From Cellulosilyticum lentocellum DSM 5427 (GTDB lineage Bacteria; Bacillota; Clostridia; Lachnospirales; Cellulosilyticaceae): a DNA stretch of 64,000 bases. The first letter of the stretch is position 1; the number at the start of each line of letters is the position of its first letter. The notes beneath the pieces are model-generated. The model was not told the origin of the DNA and did not search any database. It saw only the letters and a program-made list of their open reading frames with translations. Location: positions 3,369,001 through 3,433,000 of the forward strand of contig NC_015275.1 of the NCBI RefSeq assembly GCF_000178835.2, written 5' to 3'. The translations under genes were made by a program, and so were the position numbers. Shown piece after piece: positions 18,310 through 27,797 of the stretch.

Positions 18310-19338
18310 TTACTCTAGGCTATCAAAATCAAATGCTGCAGCTTTCGTATAATTCGTCACCTTAGCCTCAAAGAAATCTGTTTTAGTATTATTTAATTTA
18401 GAAAAACTATCAATCCATGCCATAGGATGGGTCGTAATTTCTGGATAAAGCTCTTCTAAACCAATAGCTTTAAGACGCTGATTAGAAAGATACTTGATAT
18501 AAGCATCTATTAGCTGGTCATTAATACCCATGATCTCATTAGCTGTTACATATTGTCCCCATGCAATTTCGTGTTCTACACCGACACGCATCATCTCTCT
18601 AAACTCTTCTATCATACTTTCAGTAAATAGTTCTGGATTTTCTTTTTTAAGTTCTTTAATAATATTTTGAAATACTACTAAGTGAGTAATTTCATCTCTA
18701 TTAATATATTTAAAGATGGTACTAGTAGCTGTCATCTTTCCTTGTCTTGCTAAAGTATAAAAGAAACTAAAGCCAGAATAGAAATAAATCCCTTCTAAAA
18801 TATAGTTGGCCATAATCGCTCTTAAAAAGTTTTTATCATTAGGTTCTTCATTAAAACGTTCATAAATATCTGCAATAAAGCGATTTCGCTTAAGCAGTTC
18901 TTCATCTTCTCGCCACTGGTCATAAATTTTATCTCTCGTTACAGGATTGGTTACTGTATCTAGTATATACGAATAGCTTTGAGCATGGATCTCTTCTTGA
19001 AAAGCTTGAATATTAAGAAGTGAAGCAACTTCAGGAGCAGTAATATAGCGTGATAAGTGTGGCAGATTCTCGCTTTGAATAGAATCTAAGAAGTTAAGAA
19101 ATGCAATAATCTTATCAAAAGCATGACGCTCTCCATCTGTTAAAAAAGGAAAACCTTTTACATCTTCATTAAGAGCAATCTCTTCTGGAATCCAAAAGTT
19201 ATTGAGCATGGTACGGTATAAAGTCTGTGCCCAATCATACTTGATACGGTTCCACTCTCTTAGATTGGTGGTATTTCCATTAATCATTTGTTGGGTACCA
19301 CGATCACCTTTTTCATTAAATATACGTTTTTTTAACAT
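18310..19338 (-). CDS. nrdB: Ribonucleoside-diphosphate reductase subunit beta
   Basis: This 342-aa class I small subunit carries the di-iron and radical site that starts reduction of ribonucleotides to deoxyribonucleotides. Iron-ligand motifs are seen in FNEE-type and EEIHAQSYSYIL helices and in RDEITHLVVFQNII. I start at 19338 (MLKKRIFNEKG), preceded by GGGAAAGGGAG; an earlier in-frame ATG lies within the nrdA end. It follows nrdA by 16 bases and forms the complex with it. The enzyme is oxygen-dependent in the family, notable in an otherwise anaerobe-like genome. Confidence 0.93.
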   Translation of the reverse strand: MLKKRIFNEKGDRGTQQMINGNTTNLREWNRIKYDWAQTLYRTMLNNFWIPEEIALNEDVKGFPFLTDGERHAFDKIIAFLNFLDSIQSENLPHLSRYITAPEVASLLNIQAFQEEIHAQSYSYILDTVTNPVTRDKIYDQWREDEELLKRNRFIADIYERFNEEPNDKNFLRAIMANYILEGIYFYSGFSFFYTLARQGKMTATSTIFKYINRDEITHLVVFQNIIKELKKENPELFTESMIEEFREMMRVGVEHEIAWGQYVTANEIMGINDQLIDAYIKYLSNQRLKAIGLEELYPEITTHPMAWIDSFSKLNNTKTDFFEAKVTNYTKAAAFDFDSLE

Positions 19339-19354
19339 GTTTTCTCCCTTTCCC

Positions 19355-21646
19355 TTAACTTGAACAGCTAGTACATTCATCTGTTTCTAGTGATTGATTA
19401 CGTACATAATAAAGCGTCTTAACCCCTTCTTGCCATGCATCGATATACATTTGTAAAATGTCTTTGGCCTTAACTTCTGGTGTCACATATAGGTTAAATG
19501 ATTGTGCTTGATCAATATGACGCTGCCTAATACCACAAGCTTTAATGCTCCAGCTTTGATTAATATGATGAGCTTCTTTATAAAGCCAGAAATTCTCAGC
19601 ACATAAATCTGGTGCCGCCTTTGGTGTAAAGCTTCCCTTCTTCTCCTCAATAAAGAATTTCTTAAAGATAGGATCAATACCTGCTGTAGTATTAGCTATA
19701 TTAGAAGTACTTCCTGTAGGGGCAACTGCCATAATATAGCCATTACGAAGACCATACTTGGCTACTTCTTCTTTAAGTTTTTGCCATCTAGGTGATGTAT
19801 ACCCTCTTCTTTCAAAGTAAACACCCGTTTGCCATTCTGATCCTTCAAAACCTGGATAAGCCCCTTTTTCTTTTGCTAACTCCATAGATCCTCTAATGGC
19901 TTCATATGCCATATCTTCAAATAGCTCATCCGCTACTTTTAAATGTTCTTCACTTTCCCAAGAAATATGATGATTAACTAAGTAATGATGATAACCACTT
20001 GTTCCTAAACCTATTGCTCTGTACCTATCACTCGTCAGCTGAGCTTCTTTAACAGGAAGCTGATTAAGTGTAATAACATTGTCTAACATACGAATTTGAA
20101 GTGGAATAATATCCTTAAATTCCTCTCTCTCAACTCTGCCAAGATTTGTAGAGTTTAAGTTACAAGTCACCATATCCCCTGGTTTAATGCGACTATATAC
20201 TTCCATCTCACCATTTACTTCTTTTGTACCTTCTGCTATGAGTTCGCTAGCACTCATATTTTGAGCAATCTCATGACAAAGGTTAGAAGCATAAATCATG
20301 CCTAAATGTTTGTTTGGATTAGCTCTATTTACTGTATCTCTAAAGAATATAAAAGGTGTACCTGTTTCTACTGCACTAATCATGATTTTTTTCATAATAT
20401 CTAGCGTAGGTATCGTAATACGTTCTAACTTTTCATTAGCCTCACAAGCTAGATAACGGGTAGTAAAGGCTTTATCTTCTTCATCGTCAAAATAATCTTC
20501 TAAGTAAAAGCCCATTTCCTTATGAACCATGTAAGGGTCGAACAAGCTCCAATTTTCCCTTTTTAAAAGTCTTTCCATGAATAAATCTGGAATGCTAATA
20601 GAAGGGAAAATATCATGAGCTTTTCGTCTGTCATCCCCATTATTCGTTTTAAGCTCAAGGAAATCATATAAATCACTATGCCATACATCCAATGTAACAG
20701 AAGCACTTCCTTTTCTTCTACCTAATTGATCTACTGCTACAGCTGTATCATTATATAATCTTACCCAAGGAATAACCCCTCCTGACGAACGCTTATGCCC
20801 TCTGATTTCACTATTTAAAGCTCTTACTTTTCCTAAGTAAATCCCTAATGCACCACCATGCTTAGATACTTGAGCAAATTTTTGATTTACATCATAAATA
20901 GACCATAGATTATCCCCTACAGTAGAAATAAAGCAACTACTTAGTTGATAAAAAGCCGTTCCTGCATTAGCTAAAGTTGGTGTTGCAACTGTCATTTTCA
21001 ACTGACTTAGAAGATCATAAAACTGCTTTGCATAATAAACTCTTTTCTCGCCTTCTGGAATGGCAAGGTGCATCGCAATGGTCATAAACCTTTCTTGAGG
21101 TAATTCCATTACTTCTCCCTTATAACCTTTTACTAAATAACGGTCTGCTAAAAGCTTAATGCCTTCATAATTAAAAAGGTCATCTCTCTCTGGATTAATA
21201 TAGGCTGCTAATTCCTCTACTTCAGTATCCGTATAATTCATTTTTAAGTAATCCCCGTAAAGTCCTCTATGAATTAGTTCTTCATAAAGTGCTTTATAGT
21301 CACCATATCCAAAATGCGTATAACCTCTACTAATAGCCGCTTCTTTATAAAGGTCATATACTAGAAGCCTAGCTGCTACATACTGCCAATTAATATACGT
21401 TTGTTTAACTTGATTGCCATAAGCATCTTCATTAGTCTGAATAACCTTCTCAATAGCAGTTTGAATAAGCACTTTTTGAATTTCTCTAGTTGTCATCTTG
21501 TCTCTAAATTGAATTTTAGCATCTAACTCTAGTTCTATTGGATCACAACCAGCTAAATTACGGCAGGCAAACTCTACCATCTTTTTGGTTTTACTCGCAC
21601 AAAGTGGCTCTAATCTACCATCTCTTTTTCTAATTTCAATCGTCAC
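19355..21646 (-). CDS. nrdA: Ribonucleoside-diphosphate reductase subunit alpha
   Basis: A 763-aa class I catalytic subunit. An ATP-cone (about 3-90, RKRDGRLEPLCASKTKKMVE) gives allosteric control. The barrel holds the expected cysteines (LSSCFIS and CNLNSTNLGR), the NLCHEI motif, and the C-terminal redox pair CTSC (Cys758, Cys761) that regenerates the active site. It starts at GTG (21646). nrdB follows at once, and a dCMP deaminase gene is divergent across a ~290-base gap, so two deoxynucleotide supply units share a regulatory region. Confidence 0.95.
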   Translation of the reverse strand: MTIEIRKRDGRLEPLCASKTKKMVEFACRNLAGCDPIELELDAKIQFRDKMTTREIQKVLIQTAIEKVIQTNEDAYGNQVKQTYINWQYVAARLLVYDLYKEAAISRGYTHFGYGDYKALYEELIHRGLYGDYLKMNYTDTEVEELAAYINPERDDLFNYEGIKLLADRYLVKGYKGEVMELPQERFMTIAMHLAIPEGEKRVYYAKQFYDLLSQLKMTVATPTLANAGTAFYQLSSCFISTVGDNLWSIYDVNQKFAQVSKHGGALGIYLGKVRALNSEIRGHKRSSGGVIPWVRLYNDTAVAVDQLGRRKGSASVTLDVWHSDLYDFLELKTNNGDDRRKAHDIFPSISIPDLFMERLLKRENWSLFDPYMVHKEMGFYLEDYFDDEEDKAFTTRYLACEANEKLERITIPTLDIMKKIMISAVETGTPFIFFRDTVNRANPNKHLGMIYASNLCHEIAQNMSASELIAEGTKEVNGEMEVYSRIKPGDMVTCNLNSTNLGRVEREEFKDIIPLQIRMLDNVITLNQLPVKEAQLTSDRYRAIGLGTSGYHHYLVNHHISWESEEHLKVADELFEDMAYEAIRGSMELAKEKGAYPGFEGSEWQTGVYFERRGYTSPRWQKLKEEVAKYGLRNGYIMAVAPTGSTSNIANTTAGIDPIFKKFFIEEKKGSFTPKAAPDLCAENFWLYKEAHHINQSWSIKACGIRQRHIDQAQSFNLYVTPEVKAKDILQMYIDAWQEGVKTLYYVRNQSLETDECTSCSS

Positions 21647-21751
21647 CTGAACACCCCATCTCTTTTACTTAACCTTCGCATTGTTTCCTTTATCTTGTCT
21701 TGCATCTATAACGTCCGAAACATTTTCGATACTGATAAATAATTTATTTTA

Positions 21752-21767
21752 GAGAATAATTATTATC
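21752..21767. promoter_or_regulatory. Near-palindromic operator candidate between nrdA and the dCMP deaminase gene
   Basis: The 16-base GAGAATAATTATTATC is palindromic except for one base pair and resembles Fur- or PerR-type boxes of Firmicutes (TTATAATNATTATAA for PerR). It lies ~105 bases before nrdA and ~170 before the deaminase. AT-rich palindromes arise by chance in this DNA, so this is only a candidate. The rest of 21647-21938 shows no gene. Confidence 0.3.
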
Positions 21768-21938
21768 CTCTTTGATGAATTCTATTATACACAATTTCCT
21801 TAGAAAGTGCTAACAAAAAAACATCAAAAATCCCTCACTGATTTTGGTAATTATCTACGAAGTGTGTTGAACAATAACTTCTATCATATTATACTAGGTG
21901 TAATGATTAAAGATTGCTATTTCATGAGGAGGGATAAA

Positions 21939-22448
21939 ATGAAACGCCAAGAATATATTTCCTGGGATGATTACTTTATGGGCATTGCCCTATTAGCAGC
22001 TAAGAGAAGTAAAGACCCTAGTACGCAGGTAGGTGCTTGTATTGTTAGTGGAGCTTCTCATGATTCTGCTAATGAAAATACCATTTTAAGTGTGGGGTAT
22101 AATGGCCTTCCTTTAGGCTGTTCAGACGACGAATTTCCCTGGGAAAGAGATGGAGACTTTTTAGATACCAAATATCCTTTTGTTGTACATGCTGAACTTA
22201 ATGCTATCTTAAACGCTAGGGGTAAATCTTTAGTAGGTGCTAGAATTTATGTAGCACTTTTCCCTTGTAATGAATGCTGTAAAGCCATTATTCAATGTGG
22301 CATTAAAGAAGTCATTTACCTTTCAGATAAATATGCCGATACCGATGCCGTAAAAGCTTCAAAGAAAATGTTTGAAGCTGCAGGGGTAAAACTAACTCAA
22401 TTAGTACCACAGACCACTAAAATTGAGCTTTCTTTTATTCAAGAATAA
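21939..22448 (+). CDS. dCMP deaminase family protein
   Basis: A 169-aa zinc-dependent deaminase that converts dCMP to dUMP for thymidylate synthesis. Zinc and proton-shuttle motifs are VVHAELNAIL (His84, Glu86) and FPCNECCK (Cys110, Cys113). I choose the ATG at 21939 because GAGGAGGGA lies just before it and the conserved start SWDDYFMGIALLAAKRSKDP follows; the frame is open upstream but lacks support. ComEB-type proteins share the fold, but no com genes are near and the ribonucleotide reductase genes are. Confidence 0.9.
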   Translation: MKRQEYISWDDYFMGIALLAAKRSKDPSTQVGACIVSGASHDSANENTILSVGYNGLPLGCSDDEFPWERDGDFLDTKYPFVVHAELNAILNARGKSLVGARIYVALFPCNECCKAIIQCGIKEVIYLSDKYADTDAVKASKKMFEAAGVKLTQLVPQTTKIELSFIQE

Positions 22449-22454
22449 AAACTA

Positions 22455-22501
22455 AAGAGGTGTAATCAAAATGTATTTATATCATTTTGGCTACACCTCT
22501 T
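22455..22501 (+). terminator. Rho-independent terminator of the dCMP deaminase gene
   Basis: Two 19-base arms (22455-22473 and 22483-22501) pair with two mismatches, starting seven bases after the stop codon. Confidence 0.8.
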
Positions 22502-22519
22502 ATTTCTATCTATTTTTTC

Positions 22520-22603
22520 CTACATCTTTTCTGGTACCTCTATGCCTAACAACTCTAAACTTACGGTTAAAATAGCTTGGGTTAAGGTTATAAGATTAAT
22601 ATT
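22520..22603 (-). pseudogene. Remnant of the arginyl-tRNA synthetase C-terminus
   Basis: Directly after the glgA stop the minus strand keeps an open frame for 27 codons, ending VSLELLGIEVPEKM and a stop. Clostridial ArgS proteins characteristically end in ...LLGI(E/S)xPE(K/R)M preceded by a helix of this kind. No other part of argS is present, so this looks like a 3' scrap left by a deletion or rearrangement. Recognition rests on my memory of the family ending; the fragment is short. Confidence 0.45.
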
Positions 22604-24052
22604 CTACCAAGTAAGCTGGTCATAAAGTGCTTCATACTTCTTAGCAGAGGTACGCCATGAAAAATCGGTATTCATACCTCTTTCAATCATCTGATTCCAC
22701 TCACGTTTATGCTCAAAGTAAATGCGCTTTGCATAATTAATAACATAAAGCATCTCATCAGCATTATAATTTGCAAAGGTAAAGCCTGTACCTGTTTTTT
22801 CGTATTCATTATAAGGCTGTACTGTATCTTTTAGGCCACCGGTTTCTCTTACAATAGGTACTGTACCATATCTTAGAGCCATTAGTTGTGCAAGGCCGCA
22901 AGGTTCAAAACGTGAAGGCATTAAAAGCGCATCCGCCGCTGCATATAATTTATGAGCTAGATCATCTGAGTAAAAAATATTGGCAGATACACGTTCCGAC
23001 ATAATCCACTGATAATGCTTAAACATGTTCTCATACTGAGGTTCTCCTGTGCCCACAACAACTAATTGTACATTTTGATCACAAATACCACTCATTACCC
23101 AGTCAATAAGATCTAGACCTTTTTGATCAGTTAATCTGGAAATAATACCAATCATAAATTTCTTGTCATTTACTTCTAAACCAAGCTGCTTTTGAAGACC
23201 TCGTTTATTCTTAATTTTTTCACTTCTAAAATTTCTAGCAGAATAGTTCTGATATAAGCTTTCATCTTTAACAGGGTCATAAACCTCATAGTCAATTCCA
23301 TTTAAAATACCACATAATTCATGGTTTCTAGCGCGAAGTAGTCCATCTAAGCCTTCCCCATAATAAGGCATCTGTATTTCTCCTGCATAGGTTTCACTTA
23401 CTGTTGTAATATAATCCGCATAGACAAGTCCGCCCTTTAACATATTGGCATCCTTATAGTATTCTAGCTTATCAGGTGTAAATAAGTACTCAGGTAAGCC
23501 TGTAATGCCTTTAATTGTTTTAACATCCCAAATTCCTTGGAATTTAAGATTATGTATAGTCATAATGACTTTTATGTTCCTAAAGAATGAGTTACTACTA
23601 AATAAACTCTTTAGAAATACAGGAACAAGTCCAGCTTGCCAGTCATGGCAATGGATAACATCTGGCTTAAAATCAATAACAGGTAAAACAGCTAAAGCTA
23701 CTTTACTAAAAAAGCAAAATTTTTCGATATCAAAGCGCATGGTACCATAAGGTGCCCAACCACTAAAATAATATTCATTGTCAATAAAATAATACGTAAT
23801 GCCTTCGTAAACCATTTTCATAATGCCTACATGTAAAGGCTCTTGAAACCAGCCCATATCCATATAAAAATGGGTTACATATTCAAACTGACTTCTATAT
23901 TGTTCAGGTATGCAAGTATAATTTGGGATGATTACTCTTACATCATACTTCTCTGGATTAAACATCTTTGGCAAGGTTCCCACTACATCTGCTAGGCCAC
24001 CTGTTTTTATAAAGGGAACACACTCTGAAGCTACAAATAGTATTTTTTTCAT
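22604..24052 (-). CDS. glgA: Glycogen synthase (ADP-glucose type)
   Basis: A 482-aa GT5 enzyme that adds glucose from ADP-glucose to an alpha-1,4-glucan chain. The N-terminal KTGGLADV (Lys16-Gly19) binds the nucleotide sugar, CHDWQAGLVP and TIHNLKFQG follow, and the C-terminal domain has SRLTDQKG, MPSRFEPCGLAQL and RETGGLKDTV. Length is normal. No other glg gene is adjacent; the downstream side carries an argS-like scrap, so local order has been rearranged. Confidence 0.95.
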   Translation of the reverse strand: MKKILFVASECVPFIKTGGLADVVGTLPKMFNPEKYDVRVIIPNYTCIPEQYRSQFEYVTHFYMDMGWFQEPLHVGIMKMVYEGITYYFIDNEYYFSGWAPYGTMRFDIEKFCFFSKVALAVLPVIDFKPDVIHCHDWQAGLVPVFLKSLFSSNSFFRNIKVIMTIHNLKFQGIWDVKTIKGITGLPEYLFTPDKLEYYKDANMLKGGLVYADYITTVSETYAGEIQMPYYGEGLDGLLRARNHELCGILNGIDYEVYDPVKDESLYQNYSARNFRSEKIKNKRGLQKQLGLEVNDKKFMIGIISRLTDQKGLDLIDWVMSGICDQNVQLVVVGTGEPQYENMFKHYQWIMSERVSANIFYSDDLAHKLYAAADALLMPSRFEPCGLAQLMALRYGTVPIVRETGGLKDTVQPYNEYEKTGTGFTFANYNADEMLYVINYAKRIYFEHKREWNQMIERGMNTDFSWRTSAKKYEALYDQLTW

Positions 24053-24162
24053 AGGCTTTCTCCTCTAATTTTTCTGACTTTTTTAACTTATTTTATTTTA
24101 ATACCGTTTCCCATATTTTACAAGCTTCTTCAAGTCTTATCTTCATTTTTGTAACTTATAGG

Positions 24163-24193
24163 TAAAAAAAAGTGTAAACTTTCCTTATACTTT
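24163..24193 (-). terminator. Probable terminator of the second ABC operon
   Basis: On the minus strand AAAGTATAA and TTTACACTTT pair with one mismatch and are followed by a T-run, about 20 bases beyond the last permease stop. The stem is weak. Confidence 0.5.
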
Positions 24194-24213
24194 GTAGTAG
24201 CTTACAATTCTAT

Positions 24214-25284
24214 TTACTCATACATACTTTTCTGCCAGCTGTTTTGTTTTAACTCTAAGTTCATGCATCTTATTGTTAGTCCATACAAAATCAAAATCAT
24301 GATTGCCGGAACCACAATAAACGTATTGTGCCAAGCGTTGAAATAGATGCCCCTTGCTTCACAGTATAAATACTTAAATAAAATAACCCCTATCTCTCCA
24401 ACCCCAACACCTATTAAACCACCTATTGAAAGTAGAATAGCATAATAACTAAAAAGCTGCCTTTTTATTTTTCCATAGCTATAACCAATAAGCCTTAATA
24501 AAGTAATTTCACTTAATCTCCCTTTAAGTTCATTGCTTAGTAAATTAAGTATAGTAGCTACTAAGCCTGCGAAAAACACAGTAACAACAACCCCTCCTAG
24601 TATGAGCATATTATGGATTAACGTCTTTTCAAAAAGTCTTGTTTCACTATAGCAACCAATAGACGCTACTTGTTTAAATAAACGAAGTACTTCAGTTTCT
24701 ACTACATCTCCATAAGGAGACCCAAAAGTTACCACATATCCCTTAGTAGGTCCTGACATTTCTGATAAATAAATATTAGCTTTTCCTTTAATCACACCAC
24801 AGATCTGGTAATTTTTATCTAAATCCTCGTCGATATAATCCCTTCCAATCCAATCTCCTATCTGAGCATCATAGAGCGCCAAAGACTCTGCTGTTACTAA
24901 TATTTGATCTTCATCTTTTGGTAAATCTCCTTCTAGAAGCTTAACATCTAACCTTTCCATTAAAGCCTCTAACTGTCCTTCTTGCACCTTAATAAAAGGC
25001 GTTCCTCCTGTGTTAAAAAATAACATAGGGGTTCTCATATAATAGCATTCTCCCTCGAACACCTCTGTTACACCCTCTATGTGACTTAAGGTATTGATAT
25101 CAGATTCTTTTTGTTTATCTGTTCCACCGTTAACATCTATCGTTATAACCTGCCTAATACTATAACCCAATCCATATTGCATACCTTCTACAACGCTATG
25201 TCCTATACTTAGCAAGAAAATAATAAGTCCTATTTGTAAAACAAGTACAACTAAGGCAGGAATGCTTCTTTTCAAAGTGTACAT
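24214..25284 (-). CDS. ABC transporter permease (FtsX-like)
   Basis: A ~356-aa permease with one N-terminal membrane segment, a large extracytoplasmic domain (~40-230) and three C-terminal segments, the MacB/FtsX layout. I favour the ATG at 25284, preceded by AAGGAGG; an upstream ATG at 25305 lies inside the ATPase gene end and overlaps this Shine-Dalgarno. It is the third gene of permease-ATPase-permease and would export or release a substrate with them. The C-terminal segments resemble those of the other permease (LLRLIGYSYGKIKRQL against ILSAIGYSDSMLIKRM). Confidence 0.85.
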   Translation of the reverse strand: MYTLKRSIPALVVLVLQIGLIIFLLSIGHSVVEGMQYGLGYSIRQVITIDVNGGTDKQKESDINTLSHIEGVTEVFEGECYYMRTPMLFFNTGGTPFIKVQEGQLEALMERLDVKLLEGDLPKDEDQILVTAESLALYDAQIGDWIGRDYIDEDLDKNYQICGVIKGKANIYLSEMSGPTKGYVVTFGSPYGDVVETEVLRLFKQVASIGCYSETRLFEKTLIHNMLILGGVVVTVFFAGLVATILNLLSNELKGRLSEITLLRLIGYSYGKIKRQLFSYYAILLSIGGLIGVGVGEIGVILFKYLYCEARGIYFNAWHNTFIVVPAIMILILYGLTIRCMNLELKQNSWQKSMYE

Positions 25285-25294
25285 CCATTCCTCC

Positions 25295-25963
25295 TTAGTC
25301 CTCATCTTTATCGCCTCCTAATTGACCCTCTCTTAAATAAATCATTTCATCTGCCATGGCTATCTTCGTTTCATCATGGGTTACAAATAAAATAGTTGTT
25401 TGTGCTTTTATTTCTTCTAGCAATTCCATCACACTACTAGCTGCCTTATGATCAAGTGAAGCTGTAATCTCATCCGCAAAAAGGACTTTAGGTTCATTAA
25501 TAAGGGCTCTAGCCACTGCTACTCTCTGACATTGTCCTCCGCTTAGTTCATAAGGCTTTTTCTTCAGTTCTCGCTCTAAGCCTAGGCGTTCTAGTAAGTT
25601 TTTTGCTTTTTCCACATCATCTGGTTTCTTTGAATTAAGAGGTACCAGGGTGTTATGTAATACGTCCATATATGGAATTAAAAAATGTTTTTGAAAAACA
25701 AAGCCAAATTCCTTTAATCTAATAGCTGCTAAAGCTTCTTCTTCCATCTCAGATAAAACTGCTCCTTTATAGTATACCTTGCCACTAGTAGGCTTTTGAA
25801 TCCCACTTAACAAATAAAGTAGTGAACTTTTACCACTTCCTGAAGGTCCCAATATACCATAGAACTGTCCCTCCTTAATTTCTAAATTAATATGGGTTAA
25901 AGCATGGGTTTTATCTTCCTTATCTAAATCATACAACAAACTCACATTTTCTACTTTAAACAT
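25295..25963 (-). CDS. ABC transporter ATP-binding protein (MacB/LolD type)
   Basis: A 222-aa ATPase with Walker A GPSGSGKSS, Q-loop FGFVFQKH, signature LSGGQCQRVAVARAL, Walker B VLFADEITASLD and switch His in VTHDE. The usual Pro after DE is Ile, a mild departure. It is flanked by two FtsX-like permeases, one base after the first, so the exporter is probably a heterodimeric permease on an ATPase dimer. Confidence 0.92.
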   Translation of the reverse strand: MFKVENVSLLYDLDKEDKTHALTHINLEIKEGQFYGILGPSGSGKSSLLYLLSGIQKPTSGKVYYKGAVLSEMEEEALAAIRLKEFGFVFQKHFLIPYMDVLHNTLVPLNSKKPDDVEKAKNLLERLGLERELKKKPYELSGGQCQRVAVARALINEPKVLFADEITASLDHKAASSVMELLEEIKAQTTILFVTHDETKIAMADEMIYLREGQLGGDKDED

Positions 25964-27049
25964 TTAATATCCCCTTTGAACCAGTGTGACTTGCGCTGTA
26001 GTACGTAATAAAATCCAAGTTGGAATAAGTGAAAAAATCATCATAAAAAGTGGTACAATGATTAATAGCTTGATAATACTTAAGTCCATCTTAAAAAGCA
26101 TATAGCCATTAGGTTTTGCTAAAAAAATATTGAGACCTTTTACAATCACACTAATAATCAATATAGCTAATATAGTAGCTATAATCGTACTTATCAAAAT
26201 TTCTTTAGACATTCTTTTAATGAGCATACTGTCGCTATAACCAATAGCACTTAAAATGCCAACTTCTCTTCGTCTAGCCAAATAATGCATATACGTTAGA
26301 AACCCGGTAGTTACCGATAATACTAAGGTCATTACCATCATAATAATATTGAAGGTATGCTCTAAATCACTAAAGCCGTGCATATTTTCTTTTGTAACGC
26401 TTGCTAAATCCTCATAATAGACTCCTTCCGGGAGCATCGCTCTTACTGCCGTATTCATCTGCCTAACTCTACCTTTTTTAGCTAAAATCAAATAATAGTA
26501 TCCATTATCCTCAACAGTTGTGGGACAAAAACCTATAGGAAGTGTAGATTCAAAAGTATCCTGATACGTTGTTTGATTATCCTTAATGGTCATATCACCC
26601 AACTGTAATTTTCTATTAGTTACTACTCTTTGACTTAATATGGCTTTTAACTGATTTTCCTCAGGAATCCGGCTTGTATCATATTCTGGCGCTAACTGCT
26701 CCATTATTTTCACAATCCCTTTTCTTTCTAAGAAGTAAGTTGTACTATCAATGTTACTCAGAAATCCTTGGAAGGCTTGATAATAGTTGTAATACGGGTA
26801 GATTCCTTCTACATCATCTAGATTTTTAATCTTTTCTATCAGTTGTGGTTCTACTTCGTTTCCTTTACTATACAAATGAGAATAATAGTGGTGCTTGATT
26901 TCCCAAACATTCATCTCATCTTTTTGGCTGTTAATAATGATTTTGGTAACACCTAGCAAAATAATACAGATGGCTACACTTACAATATATCTAAAAACCA
27001 CCTTTTGATTACCTTTGCTATATGTGCTATAGCTTAAAGGCTTGTCCAA
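25964..27049 (-). CDS. ABC transporter permease (FtsX-like)
   Basis: A ~361-aa permease with an N-terminal membrane segment (VSVAICIILLGVTKIII), an extracytoplasmic domain and three C-terminal segments. The frame is open to an ATG at 27073 without a ribosome site; AGGAGGG followed by six bases points to the TTG at 27049, which I use. It follows the response regulator gene by ~100 bases and is likely in the regulated operon. Confidence 0.82.
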   Translation of the reverse strand: MDKPLSYSTYSKGNQKVVFRYIVSVAICIILLGVTKIIINSQKDEMNVWEIKHHYYSHLYSKGNEVEPQLIEKIKNLDDVEGIYPYYNYYQAFQGFLSNIDSTTYFLERKGIVKIMEQLAPEYDTSRIPEENQLKAILSQRVVTNRKLQLGDMTIKDNQTTYQDTFESTLPIGFCPTTVEDNGYYYLILAKKGRVRQMNTAVRAMLPEGVYYEDLASVTKENMHGFSDLEHTFNIIMMVMTLVLSVTTGFLTYMHYLARRREVGILSAIGYSDSMLIKRMSKEILISTIIATILAILIISVIVKGLNIFLAKPNGYMLFKMDLSIIKLLIIVPLFMMIFSLIPTWILLRTTAQVTLVQRGY

Positions 27050-27148
27050 TATTTTCCCTCCTCTCATTTCCAATAATATAGGGCGTCAAGTTTCTTTTGT
27101 CATAGATAGTGAATCATTTCAATCCTCATCTATCTTTGCTAGCTATAC

Positions 27149-27781
27149 TTAAAAAATGCTTTTTAGGAGATTAGCTGCTTCTACTCTATTTTCTGTTTGA
27201 GTTTTAGCATAAATATTAGAAACATAGTTTTTTACTGTTCCTTCTGATATGTAAAGGGTTTTAGCAATTTGCTTATTGGTAAAACCATCTTTCATCATTT
27301 CTGCAATTTGTACTTCTCTTTCTGTAAAATCATAAGGATTCTCCCTTTTTTTAAGTGCCTCTGGTGCATAAATATTTTTAGCTAATACTTCTGCTACCTT
27401 TTGAGGCATCATAAAACGTCCTTCATGCACTTCTTTAACACATTCTGCTAATTGATCATAAGGCATATCTTTAAATAAATAGCCACTAGCCCCATAAGCC
27501 ATAGCTTGCACAATATATTCTTCATCTTCGAAAGTAGTAAGCATGACTACTTTTACCCTATATTTTTCTTCTTTAAGTTTTTTTACAGTTTCTACCCCAT
27601 TCATTTCTGGCATTCTTATATCTAAGAGCAAAACGTCTAGCTGATGTTGCTTACAGATTTCTAGTGCTTCAAAGCCATTTTTCCCAGTAGCCACTACTTG
27701 AAGTTCTTCGTATGTACTTAATATACGCCTTAATCCATCTCTCATAAGCTCTTGATCATCTACAATAGCTATGTTTATCAT
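27149..27781 (-). CDS. Response regulator, NarL/FixJ family
   Basis: A 210-aa regulator: receiver domain with acidic pocket Asp8-Asp9, phospho-acceptor Asp54 (LLLDIRMP) and conserved Lys in GYLFKDMPYD, then a LuxR-type helix-turn-helix (FTEREVQIAEMMKDGFTNKQ, ending with YISEGTVKNYVSNIYAK). It follows the sensor kinase by 16 bases and is its cognate partner. Likely targets are the flanking ABC operons; a tandem operator-like repeat lies before the first. Confidence 0.93.
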   Translation of the reverse strand: MINIAIVDDQELMRDGLRRILSTYEELQVVATGKNGFEALEICKQHQLDVLLLDIRMPEMNGVETVKKLKEEKYRVKVVMLTTFEDEEYIVQAMAYGASGYLFKDMPYDQLAECVKEVHEGRFMMPQKVAEVLAKNIYAPEALKKRENPYDFTEREVQIAEMMKDGFTNKQIAKTLYISEGTVKNYVSNIYAKTQTENRVEAANLLKSIF

Positions 27782-27797
27782 GATTTCGCTCCTTTCT

